A DNA stretch of 64,000 bases from Pauljensenia sp902373545. Its GTDB lineage: Bacteria; Actinomycetota; Actinomycetes; Actinomycetales; Actinomycetaceae. Shown piece by piece: positions 16,484 to 25,682 of the stretch. The notes beneath the pieces were generated by a model. That model made no database searches and had not been told where the DNA came from. It saw only the letters and a program-made list of their open reading frames with translations. The DNA is taken from positions 77,945 through 141,944 of the forward strand of contig NZ_JAPWAG010000004.1 in the NCBI RefSeq assembly GCF_041432775.1. The letters are read 5' to 3'. Position 1 is the stretch's first letter; every line of letters starts with the position of its first letter. The translations under genes and the position numbers were made by a program.

Positions 16484-18424
16484 CTACTGATCACCGGCTG
16501 CGTTCAGACGCCGCAGAGCGCCGCGCACGACCTCCGGATTCGTGGTGGGCCACATGGCCGGCAGGGAGCGCATGATGAAGGATCCGTAGCGTTTCGTCAC
16601 CACGCGCGGGTCGAGGATCGCGACGACGCCGCGGTCGCTCGTCGAGCGCAGGAGTCGGCCCGCGCCCTGGGCCATCATGAGGGCCGCGTGGGTCAGGGAC
16701 ACGGACATGAAACCGTTTCCTCCCCTGCGTTCGACGTCCATCGACCGTGCGCGTGACACGGGATCGTCGGGGCGTGGGAAAGGAATCTTGTCGATGACGA
16801 CCAGGCGGCATGCGTCCCCGGCGACGTCGACGCCCTGCCACAGGGACATGGTGCCCACCAGGCACGAGTCGCGCTCGGCGCGGAAACGTGCGATCAGCTG
16901 GGCGAGGGTTTCCTCCCCCTGTAGGTAGACCGTCAGGTCGGTGCGTTCGCGCAGCGCCTGCGCGCCGACGGTCGCCCCGCGCCGGGAGGCGAACAGGGCC
17001 AGCACTCCACCGCCCGAGGCCTGGGCCAGGTCCACGAGCTCGTCCAGCAGCTGCTCGGAGGGGCCGTCGCGCCCCGGCAGGGGCAGGTGGGTCGCCACGT
17101 ACTGGATCCCCTGGTGGGCATGGTCGAAGGGCGAGCCCACGTCGATGCCGTGCCAGGGCACGCCCGACACGGCCATGCCGGTGGCCGCGGCCATGACATC
17201 GAAGTTGCCGCCCAGGGCCAGGGTCGCCGAGGTGAGAATCGCGCCTCGCTCGCCGATGCCATTCCCGCCGATCGCGGCCGACACGTCCAGGGGCCCCACC
17301 GTCAGGCGAGCGTTGTCGGACTCGTCGCGGGTGATGTAGGCGATCGATTGGTCGGGATCGCGTCCCCACGCGTCCAGGGCCCCGATCAGCTCGTCGATCG
17401 CGGCGCGGGCCAGGAGCTTGGCGGCCGGCTCACCCTGCGCCTCGCTGACCTCGTGGCTGGCTCGGCGCGCGGCGTCGTCGAGGACGATCATCGCGTCAAC
17501 GAGGGCGCTCGGCCGGTACTCCAGGAGGCCGTCGGGCAGGGGTGCCATGGCTGCGCCCAGCCCGGCCCCGGCCTCGTCCAGGTCCGTGGAGTCGATCGAC
17601 AGGTTCGAGCGCAAGGATCGGGCCACGCGGCTGACCCTGGCCACCGTGATGTCCGCGGCCGCCTGGGAGCGCACGCGGTCGGCCAGCTCGTGCGCCTCAT
17701 CAATCACGACGGCGTCGTATTCACCAAAAAGTTCGCCCTCGCCGCAGGCGTTGATGCCGAACAGAGAGTGGTTGGTGACCACGACGTCAGCCTCGGAGGC
17801 GTCCAGGCGCGCGGCTTGGGCGAAGCACTCGTCGATGAGGGGGCAATGCTTGCCCAGGCACTCGGGCTTGGCGACCGAGGCATGGTGCCATGCGCGGTCG
17901 GAGACGCCCGGCACCAGGTCGTCGCGATCCCCCGTCGTGGTCTCGGTGATCCACTCGCGGATGCGCAAGATTTCCTTGCCGAGCTCACCCGTCGGTCCGA
18001 CGCCGATGTCACGATCCTCGAAGAGCGTGCCCTCAGTCGGGTAGCCGCCGTCCAGCTTGTGCAGGCACGCGTAGTTCGTCCACCCCTTGAGCACAGCGAC
18101 CTTCAGGCGCACGCCCGTCTCTGACGCGACCGCGTCGACGGCGACCGGCGCGTCCTTGACCAGAATCTGGCGCTGGAGGGCCAGCGTCGCCGTCGAGACG
18201 ACGCCGCGCACCCCATTCGTCGCGCAGTGCGTCAGCAGCGGGACCAGGTAGCCCAGCGACTTACCCGTTCCCGTGCCGGCCTGAACCAGCAGGTGCTCGC
18301 GGTCCTCCAGGGCAGCGGCGCCCTCGGCGACCATCGAGGCCTGCCCCTCGCGCGGAGCCCCACCCATGCCGGCGACGACCGCATCGAGGACGCGGCACGA
18401 GGCCTCGACCAGATCCTCGCTCAC
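16484..18424 (-). CDS. dinG: DinG/XPD-type ATP-dependent DNA helicase
   Basis: Superfamily 2 5'-3' helicase acting in DNA repair. Walker A is QAGTGTGKSLGY near residue 49, the DEAH box is VVIDEAHEL near 238, and helicase-end motifs include QGAGRLLRS. Cysteines near residues 120 (YACLHK) and in CLGKHCPLIDEC (about 189-200) lie between motifs I and II, where XPD-family enzymes bind an iron-sulfur cluster. Length is 646 aa. Its ATG overlaps the hflX stop by 4 bp, so the two are one transcript. Confidence 0.93.
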   Translation of the reverse strand: MSEDLVEASCRVLDAVVAGMGGAPREGQASMVAEGAAALEDREHLLVQAGTGTGKSLGYLVPLLTHCATNGVRGVVSTATLALQRQILVKDAPVAVDAVASETGVRLKVAVLKGWTNYACLHKLDGGYPTEGTLFEDRDIGVGPTGELGKEILRIREWITETTTGDRDDLVPGVSDRAWHHASVAKPECLGKHCPLIDECFAQAARLDASEADVVVTNHSLFGINACGEGELFGEYDAVVIDEAHELADRVRSQAAADITVARVSRVARSLRSNLSIDSTDLDEAGAGLGAAMAPLPDGLLEYRPSALVDAMIVLDDAARRASHEVSEAQGEPAAKLLARAAIDELIGALDAWGRDPDQSIAYITRDESDNARLTVGPLDVSAAIGGNGIGERGAILTSATLALGGNFDVMAAATGMAVSGVPWHGIDVGSPFDHAHQGIQYVATHLPLPGRDGPSEQLLDELVDLAQASGGGVLALFASRRGATVGAQALRERTDLTVYLQGEETLAQLIARFRAERDSCLVGTMSLWQGVDVAGDACRLVVIDKIPFPRPDDPVSRARSMDVERRGGNGFMSVSLTHAALMMAQGAGRLLRSTSDRGVVAILDPRVVTKRYGSFIMRSLPAMWPTTNPEVVRGALRRLNAAGDQ

Positions 18425-19953
18425 GAAGCGCTCACCGGCTCATCGTCGGCTATGCCGCCCACTGCCTCGCGGGCGATGATGGCGGCCAAGGCCTCGTCGA
18501 CGCGGGCCACGATCCGAGTGCCGGTCTCCACGTACTCCTCGCGCTCGACCTCACCCTCCTCGTGGATGCGGTGGACCAGCGAGCCCGCCGAGTAGGGCAC
18601 GATCGCGTCGATGGCCACGCGGGGCCGGGGCAGCATGTCCTCCAGGGCCGCGCGCAGCGCCTCCACGCCCCAGCCGGTGTGGGCGCTGAGCGGTACCGCG
18701 CCGGGGAAGACCGTACGCAGGAGGGCGATCTGCTCGGGCGACGCCAGGTCGGCCTTGTTCAGGGCGATCAGCTCGGGGATGTCCGAGGCCCCCTCGATCG
18801 TGTCGATGACGGCGCGCACGGCCTGCACCTGGGAGGCCGGGTCGGGGTGGGCGGCGTCCACAACGTGCAGGATCACGTCGGCTTGGCCCACCTCCTCCAG
18901 GGTCGAGCGGAATGCCTCAACCAGCTGGGTGGGCAGGTTGCGCACGAAGCCGACCGTGTCGGTGAGCGTGTACTCGCGCCCATCCGCGGCACGCGCCCGG
19001 CGCACGGTCGGGTCCAGGGTCGCGAAGAGCGCGTCCTGGACGAGGACGCCCGCGTCCGTCAGACGGTTCAGCAGCGTGGACTTGCCCGCGTTCGTGTACC
19101 CGGCAATGGCCACCGAGGGCACTCCCCCGCGGCGGCGCGAGTTGCGCTGGGTTCGACGGGCGGGTTCCATGCGCGCGATGTCCGCGCGCAGCTTCGCCAT
19201 GCGCGTGCGGATGCGGCGGCGGTCCAGCTCGATCTTGGTCTCACCGGGGCCGCGAGAGCCGATGCCCGCGCCGCCCGCGACGCGACCGCCAGCCTGACGG
19301 GACATCGACTCACCCCAGCCGCGCAGACGCGGCAGCAGATACTCGAGCTGCGCAAGTTCAACCTGGGCCTTGCCCTCACGGGACTTGGCGTGCTGGGCGA
19401 AAATATCGAGAATGAGGGCCGTGCGGTCCACAACCTTGGCGTCCACGACGTCCTCCAGCCCACGGCGCTGGGAGGGGGCCAACTCCTCGTCGACGATGAC
19501 CGTGTCGGCCTCCACCGCGCGCACGATCTCGGCCAGCTCACGGGCCTTGCCGGATCCCAGGTAGGTCGCCGGGTCGGGCTTCATGCGGCGCTGGATAATG
19601 CCATCGAGCACGCGCGAACCGGCGGTCTCCGCGAGCGCGGCGAGCTCGCGCAGCGAGTTCTCGGCCTCTTCCTCGCTCTGCGTGGTGCGCAGGCCCACGA
19701 GCACGACCTTTTCGAGTCGCACCTGGCGGTATTCGACCTCGGAGATGTCCTCACGGTCGGAGGCACCCGTGTCGACGCGGCGCGTGCCCGCGCGGGCGTC
19801 GCGTTCCAGTGCGCCTGCGTCCCCCGAGTTGTCCTGTCCCGCGGTCGAGGAGAGCGCCGCTGCCGAGCGCGCGAGAATGCGCGCGACGACGTCGTTGACG
19901 CGCTGGTCGCGTTCCTCGATCGAGGCGTTGGAATCGGTGGGAGTGGTGTCCAT
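18421..19953 (-). CDS. hflX: GTPase HflX
   Basis: Ribosome-associated GTPase that splits stalled ribosomes in known members. The N-terminal HflX domain contains PATYLGSGKARELA, VDEELAPSQRRGLE and the glycine-rich GGRVAGGAGIGSRGPGETK; the GTPase domain has P-loop AGYTNAGKSTLLNR near residue 286, G3 DTVGF and G4 NKAD. Length 510 aa includes an acidic N-terminal extension of about 80 residues. AAGGACGGAT precedes the ATG. It is followed by dinG with a 4-bp overlap. Confidence 0.96.
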   Translation of the reverse strand: MDTTPTDSNASIEERDQRVNDVVARILARSAAALSSTAGQDNSGDAGALERDARAGTRRVDTGASDREDISEVEYRQVRLEKVVLVGLRTTQSEEEAENSLRELAALAETAGSRVLDGIIQRRMKPDPATYLGSGKARELAEIVRAVEADTVIVDEELAPSQRRGLEDVVDAKVVDRTALILDIFAQHAKSREGKAQVELAQLEYLLPRLRGWGESMSRQAGGRVAGGAGIGSRGPGETKIELDRRRIRTRMAKLRADIARMEPARRTQRNSRRRGGVPSVAIAGYTNAGKSTLLNRLTDAGVLVQDALFATLDPTVRRARAADGREYTLTDTVGFVRNLPTQLVEAFRSTLEEVGQADVILHVVDAAHPDPASQVQAVRAVIDTIEGASDIPELIALNKADLASPEQIALLRTVFPGAVPLSAHTGWGVEALRAALEDMLPRPRVAIDAIVPYSAGSLVHRIHEEGEVEREEYVETGTRIVARVDEALAAIIAREAVGGIADDEPVSAS

Positions 19954-20025
19954 ATCCGTCCTTCACGTGGGGGCTTCCAGTGTCGCACGGCGGGCCCTCA
20001 TCTGCGCCTGCGCGCGCGGGCGCGA

Positions 20026-20031
20026 TAGGCT
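20026..20031 (+). promoter_or_regulatory. -10 element TAGGCT for leaderless start
   Basis: TAGGCT ends exactly 7 nt before the GTG at 20039; no ribosome site is present. Confidence 0.55.
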
Positions 20032-20038
20032 TTCTTCC

Positions 20039-20653
20039 GTGGACGAACAGTACTTCACCGACTCTGCCCCCGCGAGCGCCGACGAGACTCACGTGATCGA
20101 GGTGAGCGCCCGCGGCTTCGATCTGTCGATGTGCGTGTCGTCGCGCGTCTTTTCGGGTTCCAAGCTGGACTTGGGGACCCGTCAGCTGCTTTCCGTCGCG
20201 CCCGACCTGCCCAAGGGCGGGACCTTCCTGGACCTGGGGTGCGGTTGGGGTCCGATCGCGACCGTCATGTCGCTGGAGTCGCCGGGCGCGAGCGTGTGGG
20301 CGGTGGACGTCAACTCGCGTGCCCTGGATCTGACGGCTCGTAACGCGGCTGCCAACGGGGCCGCCGGGGTGCGCACACTCAAGGCCGAGGAGGCGCTGGC
20401 CGCCTCCGCCGAGACGGACACGCGCTTTGACGTCATCTGGTCCAATCCGCCGGTGCGCATCGGCAAGGAGGCGATGCACGAGATGCTGGCGTCGTGGCTG
20501 GGCCGCCTCGCCCCGACGGGCGTCGCCTACCTGGTCGTCCAGCGCAACCTGGGCGCTGACTCGCTCATCGGCTGGCTCAATGGCCGGGGTTTCCAGGCCT
20601 CCAAGTTCGCCTCCAAGAAGGGCTTCCGCATTATCGAGGTTCGCCCCGCCTAA
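20039..20653 (+). CDS. RsmC-like small-domain methyltransferase
   Basis: SAM-dependent N-methyltransferase of the MTS family. Motif I is FLDLGCGWGPIATVM, the acidic residue is in WAVDVNSRAL, and motif IV is the Asn-Pro-Pro catalytic loop WSNPPVRIGK, which in RsmC/RlmG methylates guanine in rRNA. At 204 aa it is the single-domain form common in actinobacteria, half the size of E. coli RsmC. The rRNA target is inferred from the family. The GTG at 20039 is chosen because a TAGGCT element ends 7 nt upstream; earlier in-frame codons overlap hflX antisense. Confidence 0.85.
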   Translation: MDEQYFTDSAPASADETHVIEVSARGFDLSMCVSSRVFSGSKLDLGTRQLLSVAPDLPKGGTFLDLGCGWGPIATVMSLESPGASVWAVDVNSRALDLTARNAAANGAAGVRTLKAEEALAASAETDTRFDVIWSNPPVRIGKEAMHEMLASWLGRLAPTGVAYLVVQRNLGADSLIGWLNGRGFQASKFASKKGFRIIEVRPA

Positions 20654-20668
20654 GGGGTCGGTTCCCGT

Positions 20669-20688
20669 GACGAGGCCGTGGCCTCGTC
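20669..20688. terminator. Perfect hairpin between the RsmC-like gene and dapF
   Basis: GACGAGGCC-GT-GGCCTCGTC, a perfect 9-bp stem, lies between the two convergent genes. The same GACGAGGCC arm recurs in other intergenic hairpins of this window. Confidence 0.7.
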
Positions 20689-20714
20689 CCCGGGTCCTCG
20701 CAGGCTCCCTCGGG

Positions 20715-21638
20715 TCAGGACAGGCGGATGTCGGCCACGCGCGTGGCGGGGCCTGTCAGGAACACGGAGGCATCCGTGATGCGCGGGGTCTCGCCACTCC
20801 AGTCGATGACGTCGTCCAGGCCCACGGTTACCGTGCCGCCGGGGATGTCGACCCTCCACTGGGTGGGGGCGCCCGGTCCCCGACGCAGGGCGGTGGCCAG
20901 GGCCGCCGCGCAGCAGCCGGTTCCGCACGCCTGGGTCTCCCCCACGCCGCGCTCGAGGACGCGCATGGCGATGTGCCCCTGCTCCTGCCCGGCTTGCGTG
21001 AGGTCCACGACCAGCTCCAGGTTCGTGCCCGCCTCGGGCGCGGGGTCGTAGGAGGGGCGCGCGGCGGGCGGAATCATGGACACGTCCACGGTGGGCAAGA
21101 AGACGGCGCGCAGGGTCGCCTCGTCGGCCAGCTCGACGACCGTGTGCGGGTTGGGCATGTCCACCCAGATACCGCCCAACACGCCGTCGATGCCCGGGAC
21201 TCGCACGTCGATCGTCTCGCGCGCCGGAGACGCCGCCGGACCCATGTCGACGCGGTAGCTCGCGCCCTGCCCCTCGTCCTCCGATTCCGGGGTCACGCGC
21301 TTGATGCCGCCGCGCGTGGCCACATCCAGCGTCTGTCCAACCGGCAAATCCACGAGTCCCTCGCGGCGCAGGTGATCGACGAAGACGCGCACGCCGTTGC
21401 CGCACATCTCCGCCTTCGAACCATCCGCGTTGCGGTAGTCCATGAACCACATCCCGTCGCACTCGACCGCGCGAATGAAGCCGTCCGCGCCGATCCCAAA
21501 CGCCGGGGAACACAGGGTCGCGACCTCGGCCTCGCTCGGGTCATAGTCGTCAAAGCGATCCGTGGCCACGACGAAGGAATTACCGGCACCGTGCGCCTTG
21601 ACAACACGGGCATGGGAGGGCAGCTGCGAGTTCTTCAT
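20715..21638 (-). CDS. dapF: Diaminopimelate epimerase
   Basis: Converts LL- to meso-diaminopimelate for lysine and peptidoglycan. Both catalytic cysteines are visible: one in AEMCGNGVRVF near residue 76, the other in TQACGTGCCAAAL near 236. The N-terminal KAHGAGNSFVV and GADGFI motifs agree. Length of 307 aa is in range. Its ATG overlaps the miaA stop by 4 bp (ATGA). With dapA and dapB further along it completes three steps of the pathway in this window. Confidence 0.97.
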   Translation of the reverse strand: MKNSQLPSHARVVKAHGAGNSFVVATDRFDDYDPSEAEVATLCSPAFGIGADGFIRAVECDGMWFMDYRNADGSKAEMCGNGVRVFVDHLRREGLVDLPVGQTLDVATRGGIKRVTPESEDEGQGASYRVDMGPAASPARETIDVRVPGIDGVLGGIWVDMPNPHTVVELADEATLRAVFLPTVDVSMIPPAARPSYDPAPEAGTNLELVVDLTQAGQEQGHIAMRVLERGVGETQACGTGCCAAALATALRRGPGAPTQWRVDIPGGTVTVGLDDVIDWSGETPRITDASVFLTGPATRVADIRLS

Positions 21639-22675
21639 GAATCCACCGTAGCGCGGGCACCCGCCTCACGCAGCCGCCGCCCGCGTGACGAGCGTGCCAG
21701 GGCAGCCTCGGCCGCGCGCTCCGTCAGCTCGACCACGTGGGCCGCCACGGCCTCGTCCGAGTCGAACTCCTCCACGTCCAGCCAGTGCACGCGCGGATCC
21801 GGGCGCAGCCACTTGACCTGGCACCGGGCCAGCTGACGGGTGGCCAGCGCGATGGATTCCACGGCCTCCTCCTCGCTCATCACCCCGTCGATCACCGCGA
21901 GCGCCTGGGCATAGCCCGTCGCCCGCGAGGCGGTCTTGGCCTCGCGCAGGCCCTCGTCGATGAGGGCGCGAACCTCCTCGATGAGGCCAGCGGCCAGCAT
22001 CTGCCGGGTACGCAGGGCAATACGTTCGTCGAGCTTGTCCATCGGGCGACGCAACGCCACCATCAGCGCGGGGGCCACGAACTCGTGGCGGGGCATGGAC
22101 GCCGAATAGGGCCTGCCCGTCAGCTCGATAACCTCCAGGGCTCGCACGATGCGACGCGCGTTGTGCGGATCAATGCGCTCGGCCGACACCGGGTCCAGGG
22201 CCGCCAAGCGCTCGTGCATGCCGCGCGAGCCCAGCGGCCCGGCGGCCTCCTCCTCCAGGCGGGCGCGCAGCGCGGGATCCGTGCCCGGAAACTCAATGAC
22301 GTCCAGGAGCGCGCGCTGATACAGTCCCGAACCGCCCGCGACCACCGCGACACCCCCGCGCCCGTGAATCCCGGCGACGTCGGCGCGCGCATGCTTCTGG
22401 TAGGCGGCCACCGAGGCCTCGTCGCGCACGTCGAGCACGTCGATCTGGTGGTGGGCGATTCCGCGGCGCTGCGCCACCGGGGTCTTGGCCGTCCCCACGT
22501 CCATCCCCCGATACAGCTGGAGGGCGTCCGCCGAGACGATCTCGCCCGCCCCGCGCGCACCCAGCGCCCGCGGGAGGCGCACCGCCAGCTCCAGGGCCAG
22601 GTCGGACTTACCCGAGGCCGTGGGACCCACGACCGCGCACACGATCGTTGACGCACATGTCATACAAGACTCCAT
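21635..22675 (-). CDS. miaA: tRNA dimethylallyltransferase
   Basis: Adds the dimethylallyl group to A37 of tRNAs reading UNN codons; MiaB, encoded nearby, then thiolates it. The P-loop is VVGPTASGKSDLALELA near residue 13, SADALQLYRGMDVGTAK is the substrate region, and ATGYAQALAVIDG lies near the C-terminal third. Length 346 aa. The frame is open far upstream, but the ATG at 22675 is chosen because TACACT ends 7 nt before it and family members start here. Overlaps dapF by 4 bp. Confidence 0.96.
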   Translation of the reverse strand: MESCMTCASTIVCAVVGPTASGKSDLALELAVRLPRALGARGAGEIVSADALQLYRGMDVGTAKTPVAQRRGIAHHQIDVLDVRDEASVAAYQKHARADVAGIHGRGGVAVVAGGSGLYQRALLDVIEFPGTDPALRARLEEEAAGPLGSRGMHERLAALDPVSAERIDPHNARRIVRALEVIELTGRPYSASMPRHEFVAPALMVALRRPMDKLDERIALRTRQMLAAGLIEEVRALIDEGLREAKTASRATGYAQALAVIDGVMSEEEAVESIALATRQLARCQVKWLRPDPRVHWLDVEEFDSDEAVAAHVVELTERAAEAALARSSRGRRLREAGARATVDS

Positions 22676-22682
22676 GTCTCCC

Positions 22683-22688
22683 AGTGTA
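22683..22688 (-). promoter_or_regulatory. -10 element TACACT before miaA
   Basis: On the minus strand TACACT ends 7 nt before the miaA ATG (22675). GGGAG also falls in the gap, so a leadered start cannot be excluded. Confidence 0.5.
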
Positions 22689-22722
22689 CGGGTGCCTCCC
22701 CCCGCTCCCCTCCGACAACGGC

Positions 22723-22728
22723 TAGTCT
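22723..22728 (+). promoter_or_regulatory. -10 element TAGTCT before the first YbjN gene
   Basis: TAGTCT ends 7 nt before the ATG at 22736, the leaderless spacing used elsewhere in this window. Confidence 0.55.
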
Positions 22729-22735
22729 TAAGGCC

Positions 22736-23182
22736 ATGAGCACAACAGATACTCCTCCGGTCACACTCGACCGGATCACGACGGCGGTCGAAGCCGTCGG
22801 CCTGATCCCCTTCACCTCCGCCACCGGCCAGATCGCGGCAATCCTGCCCAACCGAACCGTGCGCATCGCGGCGCCCGAGGGCCGGCCCGCCCAGGGTGTG
22901 GCCGACTACCCGCGTTTCTTCCACGCCGACCACGCTGACCAGATCGCCTCTGCGGTCCGCCGCCTCAACGCCTCCACGTACCTTCCCAAGGTCACCTCCA
23001 CGGTGACGGAGACGGGCGCCATTGCGCTGCACCTGCAGCACACCTTCAACTGGGTGGTCGGCGCGACCGACGCACAGGTGGGCGCGGAAGTCCACCAGTT
23101 CATCATGGCCGCCATCTCGATGATGAACCAGATCGACATCATGTTCCCCGACCAGTGGACCCAGGAGGCCGACAATGCCTGA
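22736..23182 (+). CDS. YbjN domain protein
   Basis: A 148-residue YbjN-type protein: ITTAVEAVGLIPFTS near the N-terminus, RFFHADHADQIASAVRRLN in the middle and the family C-terminal helix QVGAEVHQFIMAAISMMNQID. The fold resembles type III secretion chaperones; function in actinobacteria is unknown. There is no signal peptide. It overlaps the next YbjN gene by 8 bp and is divergent from miaA, with both promoters packed into about 60 bp. Confidence 0.8.
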   Translation: MSTTDTPPVTLDRITTAVEAVGLIPFTSATGQIAAILPNRTVRIAAPEGRPAQGVADYPRFFHADHADQIASAVRRLNASTYLPKVTSTVTETGAIALHLQHTFNWVVGATDAQVGAEVHQFIMAAISMMNQIDIMFPDQWTQEADNA

Positions 23183-23729
23183 GTGGAAGAGCTTTACCTT
23201 CGGCGAAGACGGGGAAGCAACCCCCACCCCCGAGCAGCCCGCGCAGGCCGCTCCCGCCAACCCAGCCATGGAACCCGACGAATACGCCGCCAAGTGGGGC
23301 ACCGAGGTCTCCGAGCTGACCATCGAGCGCATCGTGACGGTCCTGGAAGGCGACGGCCTGGAATGCGAATCCGACGAGTTCATCGTCGCCACCTGGCTTA
23401 ACGACGTCCCCTTGCAGATCCACCGCGAGCCCGCCGACGCCCCGTGGGCGCAGGTCGAGACCCGCATCGTCCCCCCGGGCGAGGGCCACACCGAGATCTC
23501 CCTGCAGGAGCTCGCGAACCGTTGGAACGTCGGGCACCTCCAGCCCACTGTCTTCCCCATCGAGAACGGCGACAACTGGATCCTCGTGGCTGCCTCCCGA
23601 TTCTTCGTCGGCGAGGGCCTGTCGGATCGCCAGATCCACGCGATGGCCCGCCGCGGCCTCATCATCGGCCTGCAGGCCGCCGAGGAGCTGCCCACCCTCT
23701 TCGACGAATCTGAGGATTCCGAGCAGTAG
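23175..23729 (+). CDS. Second YbjN domain protein
   Basis: A 184-residue partner of the upstream gene. After an acidic, Pro/Ala-rich N-terminus (about 35 residues) comes a YbjN domain with ITIERIV-like LTIERIVTVLEGDGLECE, then LQELANRWNVGHLQPTVFP and the C-terminal helix HAMARRGLIIGLQAAEELP. The 8-bp overlap with the preceding gene suggests coupled translation and possibly a heteromeric pair, which is inference. Paired YbjN genes at this locus are common in actinobacteria; no function is known. Confidence 0.8.
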   Translation: MPEWKSFTFGEDGEATPTPEQPAQAAPANPAMEPDEYAAKWGTEVSELTIERIVTVLEGDGLECESDEFIVATWLNDVPLQIHREPADAPWAQVETRIVPPGEGHTEISLQELANRWNVGHLQPTVFPIENGDNWILVAASRFFVGEGLSDRQIHAMARRGLIIGLQAAEELPTLFDESEDSEQ

Positions 23730-23758
23730 CCTGTCGCCGCTGGCTGCGCCCTCCACCA

Positions 23759-23787
23759 GTGCCCCGTTCCTGACAGGAGCGGGGCAC
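23759..23787 (+). terminator. Terminator after the YbjN pair
   Basis: GTGCCCCG (23759-23766) pairs with CGGGGCAC (23780-23787), with TCCTG/CAGGA continuing the stem. It lies 30 bp after the YbjN stop codon. Confidence 0.85.
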
Positions 23788-24132
23788 TCTCGGTGAGTGT
23801 GCGCCGACTACATGCGACGGCGAAACGCATACCGCCTGCGCGGTATAGAGTTACGGGTCGCATAGGGGGGCTCGAATCGACCCGCACTACCGAGAGTGCT
23901 CCCGCATGCCGGCCGCCTCAACATCGTGACGACCGCCACGAGACAAAGGTAATACTGAGGGCGGCATTTCACGCGGCTTTCACGCACGACATTTTCCCGA
24001 TTTTCCGCATGTTGGTGGGAAAATGTGCAGGCACGCGAGGCCCCCGTACAGGTGATTGACGAGCAGCGCGAGTATCTGCAGATCACCGCCCAGATGAGGG
24101 ATCATCCGGGCGGTGAGGTGTCGTGTCGGGTA
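23788..24132. other. Gene-free stretch between the YbjN pair and miaB
   Basis: About 345 bp with no credible coding frame. The only clear structure is the perfect inverted repeat ACATTTTCCC (23989-23998) / GGGAAAATGT (24017-24026), A/T-rich against the surroundings. No tRNA-like fold was found although GGCTCGAATC at 23869-23878 vaguely resembles a T-loop. Confidence 0.7.
23989..24026. repeat. 10-bp perfect inverted repeat
   Basis: ACATTTTCCC and GGGAAAATGT separated by 18 bp, downstream of miaB on its strand (107 bp past the stop). It may be a weak terminator or a protein site; there is no U-tract on the miaB side. Confidence 0.5.
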
Positions 24133-25671
24133 TCAGCGCGGGGCGCCCACACGCAGGGTCGGGATGCCCAGGGACACGGCGGTGTCCGGCTCGTCCTTCG
24201 CCTGGCGCGCCTGCCACGCATCGCCAGCGCGCGTGCGGCGCACCTCGAAGAGGCCGCCCTGAGCGCCGGAGTCCGCGATCAGGTGGTGGGGCGCACCGTA
24301 GGTGACCGTCGCGCGAATCATGTCGCCCGGACGCGGGCGATCAGCCTGCGCGAGGCCCTCGGGAAGGGCGACATGCACGAGGCGATTATCGCGGGCGCGC
24401 CCAGAGATGCGGTGCGTCGAGCCATCCTTGCGGCCGTCGCCCTCGGAGACGAGAATCTCCACGTCGGTGCCGGCCAGCGCGGCGTTGTCCTCGGCGCAGA
24501 TGCGCTCCTGAAGCTTGACGAGGCGCTGGTAGCGCTCGAGAGCCACGTCGTCGGGCACCTGGTCCTCGCGGTCGGCCGCAGGAGTTCCCGGGCGGCGCGA
24601 GTACAGGAAGGTGAACGCCGACGTGAAACGAGCCTGTTCCACGACGTCAAGGGTCGCCTGGAAGTCCTCCTCGGTCTCGCCGGGGAAGCCCACGATGATA
24701 TCCGTCGTGATAGCTGCCTCGGGAATCGCGGCGCGCACGCGCTCCAGAATCCCCATGAAACGCTCGCGCCGGTAGGAGCGACGCATCTGGCGCAAAATCG
24801 CGTCGGATCCCGACTGCAGCGGCATATGCAGGCTCGGCATGACGGTGGGCGTCTCCGCCATCGCGGCGATGACATCATCGGTGAACGCAGCCGGGTGAGG
24901 CGACGTGAAACGCACGCGCTCAATGCCCTCGACGCGGCCCACCGCGCGCAGCAGGTCGGCGAACGCGCCGCGCTCGCCAAAGCCCACGCCGTAGGAGTTG
25001 ACGTTCTGACCCAGCAGGGTCACCTCGATGGCGCCCTGGGACGCCACGGCCTCGACCTCTGCGAGGATGTCGCCGGGGCGGCGGTCACGTTCCTTGCCGC
25101 GCAGGTGCGGCACGATGCAGAACGTGCAGGTGTTGTTGCAGCCCACAGAGATCGACACCCACGCCGCGAAGGCGCTGTCTCGGTGAGTCGGCAGGGTCGA
25201 CGGGAAGACCTTGAGGGATTCCTCGATTTCGACGGCGGCCTTGCGGTTGTGCTCGGCACGGCGCAGGAGCGCCGGGAGAACGTCGATGTTGTGGGTGCCG
25301 AAGACGGCGTCCACCCACGGGGCCTTGGCGACGATGCCGTCGCGCATCTGCTGAGCCAGGCAGCCTCCGACCGCAATCTGCATGCCCGGACGCTCACGCT
25401 TGACGGCGGCCAGCTGGCCGAGGTTACCAAAGAGGCGGGTCGCGGCGTTCTCACGAACCGAGCAGGTGTTGATGACGACGACGTCGGCACCCATGTCGCC
25501 CGCGTCTGTCGCGCGCGCGGCGGCCTCGGGGACCGTGTCAACGGGGACGAGGCCTGCCTGCTCCAGCAGACCCGCCATTCGTTCGGAGTCGTGTTCGTTC
25601 ATCTGACAGCCAAGCGTGCGCACCGCGTAGGTGCGAGGCAAGGCGTCTAGCTGCGTGGTCGTCGTATTCAT
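24133..25671 (-). CDS. miaB: tRNA-2-methylthio-N6-dimethylallyladenosine synthase
   Basis: Radical-SAM methylthiotransferase acting on A37 after MiaA. The N-terminal domain has cysteines in RTLGCQMNEHD, NTCSVREN and VGGCLAQQ for the auxiliary cluster; the radical-SAM cluster motif is GCNNTCTFCIVP; HMPLQSGSD and a C-terminal TRAM domain follow. Length 512 aa. It lies alone between gene-free sequence and cinA, about 1.5 kb from miaA. Confidence 0.97.
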   Translation of the reverse strand: MNTTTTQLDALPRTYAVRTLGCQMNEHDSERMAGLLEQAGLVPVDTVPEAAARATDAGDMGADVVVINTCSVRENAATRLFGNLGQLAAVKRERPGMQIAVGGCLAQQMRDGIVAKAPWVDAVFGTHNIDVLPALLRRAEHNRKAAVEIEESLKVFPSTLPTHRDSAFAAWVSISVGCNNTCTFCIVPHLRGKERDRRPGDILAEVEAVASQGAIEVTLLGQNVNSYGVGFGERGAFADLLRAVGRVEGIERVRFTSPHPAAFTDDVIAAMAETPTVMPSLHMPLQSGSDAILRQMRRSYRRERFMGILERVRAAIPEAAITTDIIVGFPGETEEDFQATLDVVEQARFTSAFTFLYSRRPGTPAADREDQVPDDVALERYQRLVKLQERICAEDNAALAGTDVEILVSEGDGRKDGSTHRISGRARDNRLVHVALPEGLAQADRPRPGDMIRATVTYGAPHHLIADSGAQGGLFEVRRTRAGDAWQARQAKDEPDTAVSLGIPTLRVGAPR

Positions 25672-25682
25672 CGCACCACAGT

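Noticed and set aside
22676..23887. Upstream extension of the miaA frame to about 750 residues
   Set aside because: The extension is antisense to the two YbjN genes, which have proper domains and starts, and miaA homologues begin near 22675.
23800..23900. tRNA gene suggested by GGCTCGAATC
   Set aside because: No acceptor stem or anticodon arm can be formed around it on either strand.
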